57,060 bases of DNA from positions 1-57,060 of the IMG/VR virus record IMGVR_UViG_3300047359_000437, one strand, 5' to 3'. Origin of the DNA: a virus. Each line of letters begins with the position of its first letter. Positions within the stretch are counted from its first letter, which is position 1. Both the position numbers and the translations under genes were made by a program. The notes beneath the pieces were generated by a model. That model was not told the origin of the DNA, ran no database searches, and saw only the letters and a program-made list of their open reading frames with translations. Positions 23,817-31,724 of this stretch are shown here, one piece after another.

Positions 23817-24654
23817 TTACGACTTATACATTATTAACGCTTGTAATTTACACTGCAAAGGATGTAGTGTATTAGATTATAAAGGTAGGGTTACAATAGG
23901 GCATATGACCACTGAGGACATAAGTCAATTGATAACCAAGTTGGACAGTTTGGGTATTATACTTGAAGAACTCAAGATTTTAGGTGGAGAACCTACACTT
24001 CATAAAGAGTTCAGTAGCATAATTGGTATGTTACTTGCATATAAAGGTATGGTGTTCAAAAAGTTGACGGTGGTAACAAATGGATTACTGTTAAAACCTA
24101 AAGTGGTAGAGACACTTAAGTTAGTAGACCATGTTATCGTTTCGGTGTATCCGAACATGCCAGTAGACCAAGAGATGATGAAATCGGGAATTGCAAATGA
24201 AATTTCCGAAGAGACACTCTTAGAGTTTTGGCCACAAAGTTTGTTTGAACAATACGGTGTGGCAGAAACTAGAAGTGGGTTGGCACTCTCGGGAACTACT
24301 GCAGAGGAGAACTGGAATAACTGTTGGCAAAAAGATAACTGTTTGACATTGACTACCAAGGGTCTATATCATTGTACAATATCAATGAATGAAGACTCAG
24401 ATATGCAAGAGTATAGTACGGCAAAAGAGTTAGTAGAGTTTGTGGAACGTGGGAAACCTTTGGATATGTGTTCGAAGTGTCCATGGCCACCGAAGATGGG
24501 AAAATGGTCTTCGTTAAAACCTGAAATAGACTCTAAGAATTATATTAAAGGCGTGGAACTGATACACGCAATTGAGGTGGACAATGAGAAAGATATTAGC
24601 GGTAATGATATTGTGCTTCACGGTAAGCGCATACGGTACGGAGATAGTACATAA
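23764..24654 (+). CDS. Radical SAM protein
   Basis: A 296-residue radical SAM enzyme. The cluster-binding motif C-N-L-H-C-K-G-C (Cys27, Cys31, Cys34) is followed by the SAM-binding G-G-E-P near residue 75. The C-terminal part has additional cysteines (C-W near 183, C-S-K-C near 235), suggesting a SPASM/twitch-like auxiliary cluster site. The ATG at 23764 is chosen because AGAGG lies 9 nt upstream; 23740 is also possible. It overlaps csgF by 71 nt, so it is tied to the curli genes. Such enzymes often modify peptides, but the substrate is unknown. Confidence 0.85.
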   Translation: MQKKRRPLKNKRKLLKGSYDLYIINACNLHCKGCSVLDYKGRVTIGHMTTEDISQLITKLDSLGIILEELKILGGEPTLHKEFSSIIGMLLAYKGMVFKKLTVVTNGLLLKPKVVETLKLVDHVIVSVYPNMPVDQEMMKSGIANEISEETLLEFWPQSLFEQYGVAETRSGLALSGTTAEENWNNCWQKDNCLTLTTKGLYHCTISMNEDSDMQEYSTAKELVEFVERGKPLDMCSKCPWPPKMGKWSSLKPEIDSKNYIKGVELIHAIEVDNEKDISGNDIVLHGKRIRYGDST

Positions 24655-25072
24655 GTTTAAAAATCCGTCATTTAGTGGGCAGGGAACTGGTTCACACTAT
24701 TTGACAATTGAAAACCAAGAGTCAAGTCGTAAAAAAGCGATAAAGGACTCTCTTGAGGCTGCTGCTAAAGCGGCACAAAGGGCGGAAGAGAATACTACGC
24801 TAGCTAAATTTATAAGAAATTTAGAAAGCAGAATTTATGCTGAGATGTCAAAACAGTTAGTTGAAAATATGTTCAACAATGACAATCCAGTAAGATACGG
24901 TTCCTTTGTATTAGAAGGGTCAACTGTAACGTATGAAGTTATAACGAATGGAGATGGTACAGAGTTTATTAAAATGACCATCATAGATTCGAATGGAACA
25001 ACAACAGTTATCGAAATACCAATTGGTAGTGGTAATTTCGGGAGTGATGGCGATGCGAATTCTGGCGGTTAG
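24584..25072 (+). CDS. csgF: Curli assembly factor CsgF
   Basis: A 162-residue CsgF homologue (E. coli 138). Residues 1-18 are a signal peptide ending A-Y-G. The mature start resembles CsgF: H-K-F-K-N-P-S-F-S-G near residue 23, which in CsgF inserts into the CsgG pore. The C-terminal part (Y-E-V, F-I-K-M-T-I-I-D, T-T-T-V-I-E-I-P) matches the CsgF tail. The ATG at 24584 has GAGG 6 nt upstream. It overlaps csgG by 20 nt. In bacteria CsgF sits on the outer face of the CsgG secretion channel and couples export to curlin nucleation. Confidence 0.88.
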   Translation: MRKILAVMILCFTVSAYGTEIVHKFKNPSFSGQGTGSHYLTIENQESSRKKAIKDSLEAAAKAAQRAEENTTLAKFIRNLESRIYAEMSKQLVENMFNNDNPVRYGSFVLEGSTVTYEVITNGDGTEFIKMTIIDSNGTTTVIEIPIGSGNFGSDGDANSGG

Positions 25073-25937
25073 TTTTTTACTAATACTTACAGGTTGTGCA
25101 TCCATACCACAATGGTCAGATGTACCACAAGATTGTAATGATAAAGCAGGAAAATATGTTGAGGGTCTAGATAGACACTTGACTATGGGAATCAAAAAAC
25201 AATTAGCACGAAAATATATTTGTGTTGATGAACCCGAAAATGTAAGACTACCATCTTACATTCAGTTGTTGGAATTACCTGCTGCTGAAAGTCGACCAGT
25301 AGTTGCAGTATACGGATTTATAGACAAGACAGGACAAAGAAAAGCAAGAGAAGGAATAGCAGACTTCTCTACTGCAGTTACACAAGGTGGAACTGAAATG
25401 CTAATTGATGCACTTAAGACTGCTGGTGGTGGAACATGGTTCCGTGTAGTCGAGAGACAAGGATTAGATAACCTAGTAAGAGAGCGTCAAATTATTAGGT
25501 CTGCTAGAGAAGAGATTGGTAAAGAAGGTGTTGCACCACTTCTATTTGCTGGAATGCTTCTCGAAGGTGGTGTAATTGGTTATGATACAAATTTAGAATC
25601 AGGTGGACGAGGCGCACGTACACTTGGCATAGGTTTTAGTAAGCAGTATAGAAAGGATGCAATCACAGTTTCATTACGTGCAGTATCAGTTCTTACTGGT
25701 GAGGTTTTGTTAAACGTCCAAACAAGAAAGACTATCCTTTCTTATGGTTCTGGCGGAGACTTGTTTAGGTTTTATGAACAAGGAACTCAACTAGTAGAGT
25801 ACGAGGACGGTGTGGGTAATAATGAGTCGGTGACATACGCTACACGTACTGCTGTTGAAGCAGCCGTGTATGAGTTAATTATCCAAGGACACGATAGGGG
25901 TTTTTGGAGTATAGAAGGAAGAGAAAAATATGAATAA
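25053..25937 (+). CDS. csgG: Curli secretion channel lipoprotein CsgG
   Basis: A 294-residue CsgG homologue (E. coli 277), which forms a nonameric outer-membrane channel for curlin subunits. The lipobox L-I-L-T-G-C gives lipidation at Cys15. Family motifs are the stretch V-A-V-Y-G-F-I-D-K-T-G-Q near residue 84, W-F-R-V-V-E-R near 131, L-D-N-L-V-R-E-R-Q-I-I-R near 139, and the transmembrane hairpins G-V-I-G-Y-D-T-N. The ATG at 25053 has GGAG 8 nt upstream; 25047 is also ATG but spaced worse. CsgE, CsgC and CsgD are not found nearby. Confidence 0.92.
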   Translation: MRILAVSFLLILTGCASIPQWSDVPQDCNDKAGKYVEGLDRHLTMGIKKQLARKYICVDEPENVRLPSYIQLLELPAAESRPVVAVYGFIDKTGQRKAREGIADFSTAVTQGGTEMLIDALKTAGGGTWFRVVERQGLDNLVRERQIIRSAREEIGKEGVAPLLFAGMLLEGGVIGYDTNLESGGRGARTLGIGFSKQYRKDAITVSLRAVSVLTGEVLLNVQTRKTILSYGSGGDLFRFYEQGTQLVEYEDGVGNNESVTYATRTAVEAAVYELIIQGHDRGFWSIEGREKYE

Positions 25938-26667
25938 ACTAAGAAGTTTAAGTATATTATGTATTTTGTGTGGATTCACAAACATGCTCTCAGCAGCAGC
26001 CTCTGACGATAACGAAATCAACATAAATCAAACTGGTGACACTTTGACGTTGTACATCGACCAAATAGGTTATGGTAACAAAATAGGACTTGATAACTTT
26101 GACAGTAGTTCAAGTGCTATGCCAATTACTGGTGTATCATTATCGTTCAATATAGACCAAATAGGTAATAGTAACCTTCTTTTTGGTAAGGTGACAGCTG
26201 ACAGTTCAACATATGTTTTAGAGTGGAATGGTAGCTCTAATGTTTGGGATTGGATGATTGGAGAAACAGGTTCATCTGATAGTTCTAACTATCTAGTTGA
26301 TATCACTGGAGATTCAAACACTATGGATTTAGACCAAGGTTCATTGGTTAGTGCGGACAGGTTAGATTTTGATTTAACAGTTTTGGGTAGTTCAAACGTA
26401 TTTGATGTGGATATAGAAACAAATGATGTCACATGGAATATGGATATTACAGGTGCTTCTAATAATATTAATACATTGCAAAAGGATGCTAACTATCATT
26501 CTCTCACCATGGAGTTAGATGGTGACGGCGCAGATGTTGACATAAACCAACTAAGTGGTACATGTCCTACAGGTATTAACACTTGTAAGGGTATAATCAC
26601 ATTAGATATTACTAGTGACAACTCAACCATACAGATTAATCAGAAAGACACAACTACTGATTCTTAA
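25930..26667 (+). CDS. Curlin-repeat amyloid protein 1 (CsgA/CsgB-like)
   Basis: A 245-residue secreted protein. A signal peptide (about 1-24) precedes at least six imperfect curlin-like repeats of the type Q-x-G-x-x-N: I-N-Q-T-G-D, I-D-Q-I-G-Y-G-N, I-D-Q-I-G-N-S-N, I-T-G-D-S-N, V-L-G-S-S-N and I-T-G-A-S-N. It overlaps csgG by 8 nt and has a GGAAGAG ribosome site. Repeats are less regular than in E. coli CsgA, so it might be a nucleator or minor subunit. Substrate of the CsgG/CsgF channel by context. Confidence 0.82.
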   Translation: MNKLRSLSILCILCGFTNMLSAAASDDNEININQTGDTLTLYIDQIGYGNKIGLDNFDSSSSAMPITGVSLSFNIDQIGNSNLLFGKVTADSSTYVLEWNGSSNVWDWMIGETGSSDSSNYLVDITGDSNTMDLDQGSLVSADRLDFDLTVLGSSNVFDVDIETNDVTWNMDITGASNNINTLQKDANYHSLTMELDGDGADVDINQLSGTCPTGINTCKGIITLDITSDNSTIQINQKDTTTDS

Positions 26668-27769
26668 TCTGATGCTCATTAGTGGGGTCGCATCTGCAGA
26701 CCCCATTGGTGGTATTGTTGAGTCATTGGGTGTAGGGTCTATACTGAGAAACAATCAACCATTGGGTCATAGTGTTGGGACAGATATAGTCCTGTACGAT
26801 GAAGCGGTGACTGCTAAAGGTAGAATGTTAATTGAGTTTTTGGATAATGAGGAATTATCATTAACTGAAAATTCTAAAGTGTACATAGATGAAGTTTACT
26901 ATGACCCAAACCCATCGCTGTCTAAGATGTCATTACGTATGGCACAGGGTACAGCAAGATTCGCTTCGGGTGCTGGTACTAAGATAAAGAAAAGAAATAT
27001 CTCGGTACAAACACCTACTGCACAAATTTCAATCAATGGTACAGATTTCACGACAACCGTGGATGAGCTCGGAAGGAGTCTCATAGTACTTTTGCCTGAT
27101 GACGATGGCATTTCTTCAGGTGAGATTATAGTTACAAATCAAGGCGGTTCTGTTACAATTAACCAAGCATATGAAGCGACAATGGTTAGTAGTATATCGA
27201 CTGCACCATCACCATCAATCATAATACAAAACATCACTCCAGCAATTATTGACAATATGTTTATTGTTAGTCCGCCAAGAGAAGTACAAGACCAAATTAA
27301 TCAACAAGTTGAAGACGACCTAGATAAAGACAAAGGGGCTCTTGACCAAGATTTCTTAGCATTCGATGAATTGGAACAAGATGCACTAGAGAACACTCTT
27401 GCAGATTTAGATTACAATGCATTAGACATAGATTTTCTAGATGTTGATTTCTTGGTGGATTTACTAGATGTTGTTGAAGAACTTGTTAGGACAACAGCGA
27501 AACTTGCTGATGCACAAAAACCTACAGGTGTAGCAAAGGGTGAGTTCACACTTGATGGTGGAATCTTTGGTAAGAACCCCGACAGTCAATACAATATCTT
27601 TCTAGAAGACGGTGGAATTGTTTTCTATAGAGATGTTGATGGAGTTATCAGTTTACGGTTCGCTGGTGGCTCTTCTGTGACATTAGAAACCTTCGTAGAC
27701 GGTTATGAAGGAATCATTACCACCAATGGTGGTAGCGATAGTGTAGTTGTTATTAAACAAACGAACTAA
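26615..27769 (+). CDS. FecR-domain secreted protein
   Basis: A 384-residue exported protein (GTG start, signal peptide ending A-S-A; an ATG at 26672 is an alternative with a shorter signal). Residues about 30-160 are a FecR-like domain: early G-V-G-S-I-L-R-N, then D-E-A-V-T-A-K-G-R-M-L-I-E-F, and V-Q-T-P-T-A-Q-I-S-I-N-G-T-D-F. Residues about 215-300 are acidic, with repeated L-D-x-D-F-L. FecR domains are usually periplasmic regulators or surface proteins; no sigma factor or TonB partner is encoded here. It overlaps curlin 1 by 53 nt, so it probably belongs to the curli locus. Confidence 0.78.
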   Translation: MTTQPYRLIRKTQLLILNLMLISGVASADPIGGIVESLGVGSILRNNQPLGHSVGTDIVLYDEAVTAKGRMLIEFLDNEELSLTENSKVYIDEVYYDPNPSLSKMSLRMAQGTARFASGAGTKIKKRNISVQTPTAQISINGTDFTTTVDELGRSLIVLLPDDDGISSGEIIVTNQGGSVTINQAYEATMVSSISTAPSPSIIIQNITPAIIDNMFIVSPPREVQDQINQQVEDDLDKDKGALDQDFLAFDELEQDALENTLADLDYNALDIDFLDVDFLVDLLDVVEELVRTTAKLADAQKPTGVAKGEFTLDGGIFGKNPDSQYNIFLEDGGIVFYRDVDGVISLRFAGGSSVTLETFVDGYEGIITTNGGSDSVVVIKQTN

Positions 27770-27772
27770 ATA
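27766..27772 (+). promoter_or_regulatory. Late promoter CTAAATA fused to the FecR stop codon
   Basis: TAAATA (27767-27772) includes the TAA stop of the FecR gene. It lies 14 nt before the ATG at 27787, with an AGAGGAAA ribosome site between. Confidence 0.55.
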
Positions 27773-27786
27773 GTAAGAGGAAACAT

Positions 27787-27933
27787 ATGAACGTATTTAA
27801 AAAAGTTGTAAAATGGCATAAGACATGGACGTATCGCATACAAGACGAATTCGATATCGATGATTATGACCTAATATGGTTTTATTATTTTCAAGGAGTT
27901 GCTACGGTAATTATTTTACAATGGATTATATAA
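27787..27933 (+). CDS. Small protein with a C-terminal membrane helix
   Basis: A 48-residue protein: a basic, aromatic N-terminal half (K-K-V-V-K-W-H-K-T-W), an acidic loop, and a hydrophobic end (G-V-A-T-V-I-I-L-Q-W-I-I). It has a good AGAGGAAA ribosome site. It overlaps the second curlin gene by 13 nt. Unknown function. Confidence 0.55.
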   Translation: MNVFKKVVKWHKTWTYRIQDEFDIDDYDLIWFYYFQGVATVIILQWII

Positions 27934-28640
27934 AGCAAACATTCATAGTGCTAGTCTTAGGACTAGCACCCTTAGTCTTAGCAGACAACGAATTGACCAT
28001 AGAACAGAGTGGTGATACTTTTCAATTAGGTGTAGAGCAAATTGGACACAGTAACGAAATCCAAATGTTAGATAGTAATTCATATATTACAGCAACAAGT
28101 TTAGATATGTATTTGGTTCAAGTCAATACAAACTCTTCCACACTTCCCAACTCAATCACATTTGATGAGATTAGTGGTACAGGTAATCAAATGAAACTTG
28201 CTCAGGGAGCTGCATGGACTACACTTGATTCTGATACTGATTTAACTTGGTGGGTGGATAACTATGAGAGTGGTGGTCATGAAATAGATATCACCTTGTA
28301 TGGCGACTATAATCAATTAGCAGTTCAACAAACAAATCAAACAGGCGCACTTGATGGTCATGACTTCGATTTACACTTAGCAGGTGACCATAATGAAGTG
28401 CAAATAAAACAACAAAGTAACGGTGCAAAGAATGTAGACCTTACAATTTACAACGACTATAACGATGTATTTGTTAGACAGAAAGGGAATGGTGCTACAC
28501 ACAATGCCAATATTACTCTTGACGGACTATATGGAACTGATTTAATTTTAAAGCAGATGAGTGCAACAAACCAATTGTATAATGTATCCGTAAACTGCTT
28601 AACAATAGGTGGTTGTAGTGTATCGGTTACACAGGAGTAG
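27921..28640 (+). CDS. Curlin-repeat amyloid protein 2 (CsgA/CsgB-like)
   Basis: A 239-residue exported protein with a signal peptide (1-19, ending V-L-A before D-N-E). It carries curlin-like repeats: I-E-Q-S-G-D, V-E-Q-I-G-H-S-N, I-S-G-T-G-N, L-Y-G-D-Y-N, L-A-G-D-H-N and I-Y-N-D-Y-N, each followed by a short strand with a glutamine. The ATG at 27921 is chosen for the signal peptide; an upstream in-frame start at 27876 would spoil it. Both curlin proteins share the plan signal, repeats, C-terminal cysteine pair (G-G-C-S here). Confidence 0.82.
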   Translation: MDYIKQTFIVLVLGLAPLVLADNELTIEQSGDTFQLGVEQIGHSNEIQMLDSNSYITATSLDMYLVQVNTNSSTLPNSITFDEISGTGNQMKLAQGAAWTTLDSDTDLTWWVDNYESGGHEIDITLYGDYNQLAVQQTNQTGALDGHDFDLHLAGDHNEVQIKQQSNGAKNVDLTIYNDYNDVFVRQKGNGATHNANITLDGLYGTDLILKQMSATNQLYNVSVNCLTIGGCSVSVTQE

Positions 28641-28712
28641 TTTCGAGAAGTACATACGTAGAAGGTACGGATATCCTTTAATGCATATTGGAAATTTTGT
28701 TGATGTGTATGT

Positions 28713-28719
28713 CTAAATA
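28713..28719 (+). promoter_or_regulatory. Late promoter CTAAATA before iscU
   Basis: TAAATA (28714-28719) ends 5 nt before the ATG at 28725, the leaderless spacing. The 84-nt gap before it holds no ORF. Confidence 0.6.
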
Positions 28720-28724
28720 GATGT

Positions 28725-29177
28725 ATGGCATATTCAGAAGAAGTAGTAAAAAGATTCGAAGCAGTTCTTGCAAATCCCAAGAAACATTCAGTTGGTAGAT
28801 TAGACCAAGACGACCCCAAAGTTGCAACTGGACTTGCAGGCGCCCCTGCTTGTGGAGATGTCATGCAACTTCAACTATTACTAGATGATGATGAAAGAAT
28901 CATCGATGTAAAATTTAAAACATATGGTTGCGGAAGTGCAATCGCAAGTTCATCTATGTTCGTAGATATGATGATGGGTAAAACCGTTGAAGAAGCAAAA
29001 CTCATCAAAGATAAAGATATCGCAGATGCATTAGACTTACCACCAATCAAACTACACTGTAGTGTCTTAGCTGAAGATGCAATCAGAAAGGCAATGATTA
29101 ATTACGAAAGTAAGAAAAATTCTAAAATAGGACACAACAATCCACCACCACTTTCGAGAGAGGACTTTATAGAATGA
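28725..29177 (+). CDS. iscU: IscU/NifU-type iron-sulfur cluster scaffold
   Basis: A 150-residue scaffold that receives iron and sulfide and passes assembled clusters to target proteins. The three cluster cysteines are present: A-C-G-D (about residue 43), G-C-G-S-A-I-A-S-S (about 70), and L-H-C-S-V-L-A-E-D (about 111), with the L-P-P-I-K-L-H-C chaperone-recognition motif. The last 25 residues are an extra polar tail. No IscS desulfurase or HscA/B is near. The radical SAM enzyme in the same block is a candidate client. Overlaps the next gene by ATGA. Confidence 0.92.
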   Translation: MAYSEEVVKRFEAVLANPKKHSVGRLDQDDPKVATGLAGAPACGDVMQLQLLLDDDERIIDVKFKTYGCGSAIASSSMFVDMMMGKTVEEAKLIKDKDIADALDLPPIKLHCSVLAEDAIRKAMINYESKKNSKIGHNNPPPLSREDFIE

Positions 29178-29431
29178 GTGAATGTCCACCCGAGTTTTAC
29201 GAGTGTCTAACTGAAGAAGAGTATGACGACATATTAGACCTGTTCGAAGAGAATGATATGGTCATGCCAGAATCTTTGGGTGATGTAGAAGCTGCATCTG
29301 ATTTCGTATGGCAGGTTCTCTTCCTATCACCAATAGAGTTAATTTACATAGGTATATCAATGTCAGTTCTGGCAACTTATGGATTAAGCATTTACTATAT
29401 GTTTAAGTGGATACAAAAGAAATTTAGTTAA
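29174..29431 (+). CDS. Small acidic membrane protein
   Basis: An 85-residue protein: acidic N-terminal half with two cysteines, then a hydrophobic helix (about 56-78) and a basic end. Coupled by overlaps to iscU and to the cyclase, so it may assist the cyclase at the membrane. No family recognised. Confidence 0.65.
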   Translation: MSECPPEFYECLTEEEYDDILDLFEENDMVMPESLGDVEAASDFVWQVLFLSPIELIYIGISMSVLATYGLSIYYMFKWIQKKFS

Positions 29432-31272
29432 TGTATAATTGGAAGACAGTCTTAGTGACTATCGGGTTACTAGTAGGACTTAAAATTTGGTCACCATACA
29501 TTGTAGAAAATATACAATGGTCATGGTTTGATTTTCTACATCAACAACAACCTGTACTTCAAGTTGACGATATCATACTTGTTGATATTGATGAGAAGAC
29601 ATTAGAAACATATGGACAGTATCCATTACCAAGAAACATCTATGCTGAAATTATGTTGGAAACACATTGGAGTAACACTCATGTGTTCACCCAACTGTTT
29701 AAAGAAGTCGATAGATTCGGTGGTGACGAGATATTTGCTGAAGGTCTAGTAAATAGACTTTCTATCCTATCTTCAGCTCCAACAATACAAAAAGATACAG
29801 GAACTGCACCTTTCGTCAATACTTCAGTGTTTGGTGGGGGTGTTATAGAAGATAACATCTGGCAGTTTTCAGGAATTGCATCTCCAATCAGGATACTTCA
29901 GGACAATACTTACGGTGTTGGAGTAAGTGTAACCACACCTAGTGTATCGGGAACACCAAATTTTGATGGTACAACTCGCTCTGCACCCCTATTAGTTCTT
30001 GCAAATAATCAAATCTATCCAAGTGTTGCACTAGAAACACTACGTGCTATACAAGACCAACCTTCGTATCAGACCCGTGTAACTGAATCAGGGATAGAAT
30101 GGATTAGGATGGGACGTGCTAAACCAATAACCACCACACCAACTGGTGATGTGATGATATCATATTGGAACCAATTCAAAAGAGTTAGTGCTAGTGAACT
30201 CTCTAATTCAGATTATGAGAATAAGATTCTAATATGGGGTTTGACTGCTGAAGGTCTGAATAATCCAGTGTCAACTCCAGTGGGTGTATTATATCCCCAC
30301 GAAGTGCAAGCGAACCTAATCCAAACCGTTTCGCAAGAAGTTCAAATACAACAATCTTACTATCTCGAATTGCTTGAGATTGCTCTTTTGGTGATAGCAC
30401 TTCTAAGTATTCTACTCGTGGTCTACAATGTTCCCACAATTTTTGCGGGTCTAGTGAGTCTAGGTATTGTTGGATTTCAGGTGGGTGGGGGGTTCTATTT
30501 GTGGACTTCGTCTTTCGTTCTTTTCGATACTTTCTACTCATCGATAGCCTCCTTGATGATTTTCGGTCATGCTTCCTTCAACAAATACTATACGACCTAC
30601 CAACTCAAAGAAGAAATTAAGAAGCAGTTCCAAAAGTATTTATCGCCTGACATGGTTGACCAACTCGCTGAGAACCCCGAATTATTGAAACTTGGTGGAG
30701 ATAGAAAGGAACTTACCTTCATGTTTATGGACATATGTGGATTCACCCCCATAAGCGAACACTACATGAAACAAGATGACCCCGAAGGATTAGTAGAACT
30801 TGTCAATAAATTTCTTGACATGCAGACAAAGATAATCCTAAATAATAATGGAACAATTGACAAGTATATGGGTGATTGTATTATGAGTTTTTGGAATGCA
30901 CCGTTAGATTGTCCCGACCATGCCGAGATGGCAGTCAAGTCTGCAGAAGAAATACTAATCGCAACCAAGGAACTCAATGAAGAACTCAAACCACTCGGTC
31001 TTCCCCCTATCAATGTTGGCATTGGTATTAACACTGGTGAGTGCATCGTTGGAAACATGGGGTCAGAACTTAGATTTGACTATTCCGTCATTGGAGATGC
31101 CGTCAACCTTGGTGCTAGACTCGAAGGACAAACACGAAATTATGATGGGGTGGACGTGTTGCTGGGCGAAGAAACATATAGACAGTGTCCATCTAGAGCA
31201 TTCACTAAAGTCGATAGAATCCTTGTCAAAGGTAAATCTGAAAAAGTTACCATTTATACCCCCACCAACTGA
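29431..31272 (+). CDS. CHASE2-class III nucleotide (adenylate/guanylate) cyclase
   Basis: A 613-residue membrane protein. Residues about 1-300 match the CHASE2 extracytoplasmic sensor (V-D-I-D-E-K-T-L-E-T-Y-G-Q-Y-P-L-P-R). Three membrane helices follow (about 310-385), then a class III cyclase (about 425-610). Metal aspartates are in F-M-D-I-C-G-F-T and K-Y-M-G-D-C-I-M-S-F-W; the transition-state Asn and Arg are in G-D-A-V-N-L-G-A-R-L-E. No key catalytic residue seems to be lost, so it is probably active and makes cAMP or cGMP from a host membrane. Starts by TAATG overlap. The regulation by a sensed ligand is inferred from family. Confidence 0.92.
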   Translation: MYNWKTVLVTIGLLVGLKIWSPYIVENIQWSWFDFLHQQQPVLQVDDIILVDIDEKTLETYGQYPLPRNIYAEIMLETHWSNTHVFTQLFKEVDRFGGDEIFAEGLVNRLSILSSAPTIQKDTGTAPFVNTSVFGGGVIEDNIWQFSGIASPIRILQDNTYGVGVSVTTPSVSGTPNFDGTTRSAPLLVLANNQIYPSVALETLRAIQDQPSYQTRVTESGIEWIRMGRAKPITTTPTGDVMISYWNQFKRVSASELSNSDYENKILIWGLTAEGLNNPVSTPVGVLYPHEVQANLIQTVSQEVQIQQSYYLELLEIALLVIALLSILLVVYNVPTIFAGLVSLGIVGFQVGGGFYLWTSSFVLFDTFYSSIASLMIFGHASFNKYYTTYQLKEEIKKQFQKYLSPDMVDQLAENPELLKLGGDRKELTFMFMDICGFTPISEHYMKQDDPEGLVELVNKFLDMQTKIILNNNGTIDKYMGDCIMSFWNAPLDCPDHAEMAVKSAEEILIATKELNEELKPLGLPPINVGIGINTGECIVGNMGSELRFDYSVIGDAVNLGARLEGQTRNYDGVDVLLGEETYRQCPSRAFTKVDRILVKGKSEKVTIYTPTN

Positions 31273-31576
31273 ACCACCAACTAATCTCGATTGGGTCTTA
31301 TTTGTAGGACTGCAAGCAGCAGATATCTATACCACATACCGTGGACTAAAATATGATTGTGTAAAGGAGGCGAACCCAATATTCGGAGAACGTCCCGATT
31401 TAAACGATTTGTTTGAGAAAAAGTTTATCATACTTGCACCAGCATTATTATATGACTATGATACTCAACAACTTACAAGTAAGTCAATGATGGGTTTAAA
31501 TACTTTTATGACAATAATAATAGTGAATAATCTCCACGTCCTCGATAGAGCTAAAACCTCTTGTAAAAAAAGATAA
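31223..31576 (+). CDS. Membrane protein of unknown function (DUF5658-like)
   Basis: A roughly 117-residue protein overlapping the cyclase end in another frame. The TTG at 31223 is my tentative start; an ATG at 31142 or 31145 would lengthen it at the cost of a 130-nt overlap. The stretch L-F-V-G-L-Q-A-A-D-I-Y-T-T and E-A-N-P-I-F-G resemble DUF5658-type small membrane proteins. Two to three hydrophobic helices follow. Function unknown. Confidence 0.62.
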   Translation: MSKVNLKKLPFIPPPTEPPTNLDWVLFVGLQAADIYTTYRGLKYDCVKEANPIFGERPDLNDLFEKKFIILAPALLYDYDTQQLTSKSMMGLNTFMTIIIVNNLHVLDRAKTSCKKR

Positions 31577-31583
31577 AAACCCC

Positions 31584-31611
31584 TTGAAATTTTAGAAAAA
31601 ACCCATATAAT
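31584..31611 (+). promoter_or_regulatory. Sigma70-type promoter upstream of hsp20
   Basis: TTGAAA (31584-31589), 16-nt spacer, TATAAT (31606-31611). A TATAAATA late box follows at 31625-31632, so hsp20 may have both an early and a late promoter. Confidence 0.6.
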
Positions 31612-31624
31612 AGTAGTATGGTGT

Positions 31625-31632
31625 TATAAATA
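31625..31632 (+). promoter_or_regulatory. Late promoter TATAAATA upstream of hsp20
   Basis: Exact T4 late octamer 162 nt before the hsp20 ATG. The long leader between is noted separately. Confidence 0.6.
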
Positions 31633-31650
31633 CCATTGTAAGAGAACTTA

Positions 31651-31724
31651 AAAAGAGCTCGGATTTGGAACTTGGATTGGGCAACGCCGACATCAAGTGA
31701 CCCCATTTCTTCAAAAGAGCTCGG
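31651..31724 (+). repeat. 12-bp direct repeat in the hsp20 leader
   Basis: AAAAGAGCTCGG occurs at 31651-31662 and 31713-31724 in the 218-nt gap between the DUF5658-like gene and hsp20. The gap has no ORF. It could be a structured 5' leader or a small RNA. Confidence 0.7.

Noticed and set aside
24000-24359. 119-residue - strand ORF inside the radical SAM gene
   Set aside because: Opposite to a clear radical SAM frame; no supporting promoter or motif. No - strand gene in the window is convincing.
28457-28864. 135-residue - strand ORF over the end of curlin 2 and the start of iscU
   Set aside because: It crosses two well supported + strand genes and a late promoter.
30977-31222. N-terminal extension of the DUF5658-like ORF
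   Set aside because: It would overlap the well conserved cyclase domain in another frame by nearly 300 nt; the recognisable part begins only after about 31230.
31651-31724. CRISPR-like array from the two AAAAGAGCTCGG copies
   Set aside because: Only two short copies and no array; treated as a direct repeat in a leader.
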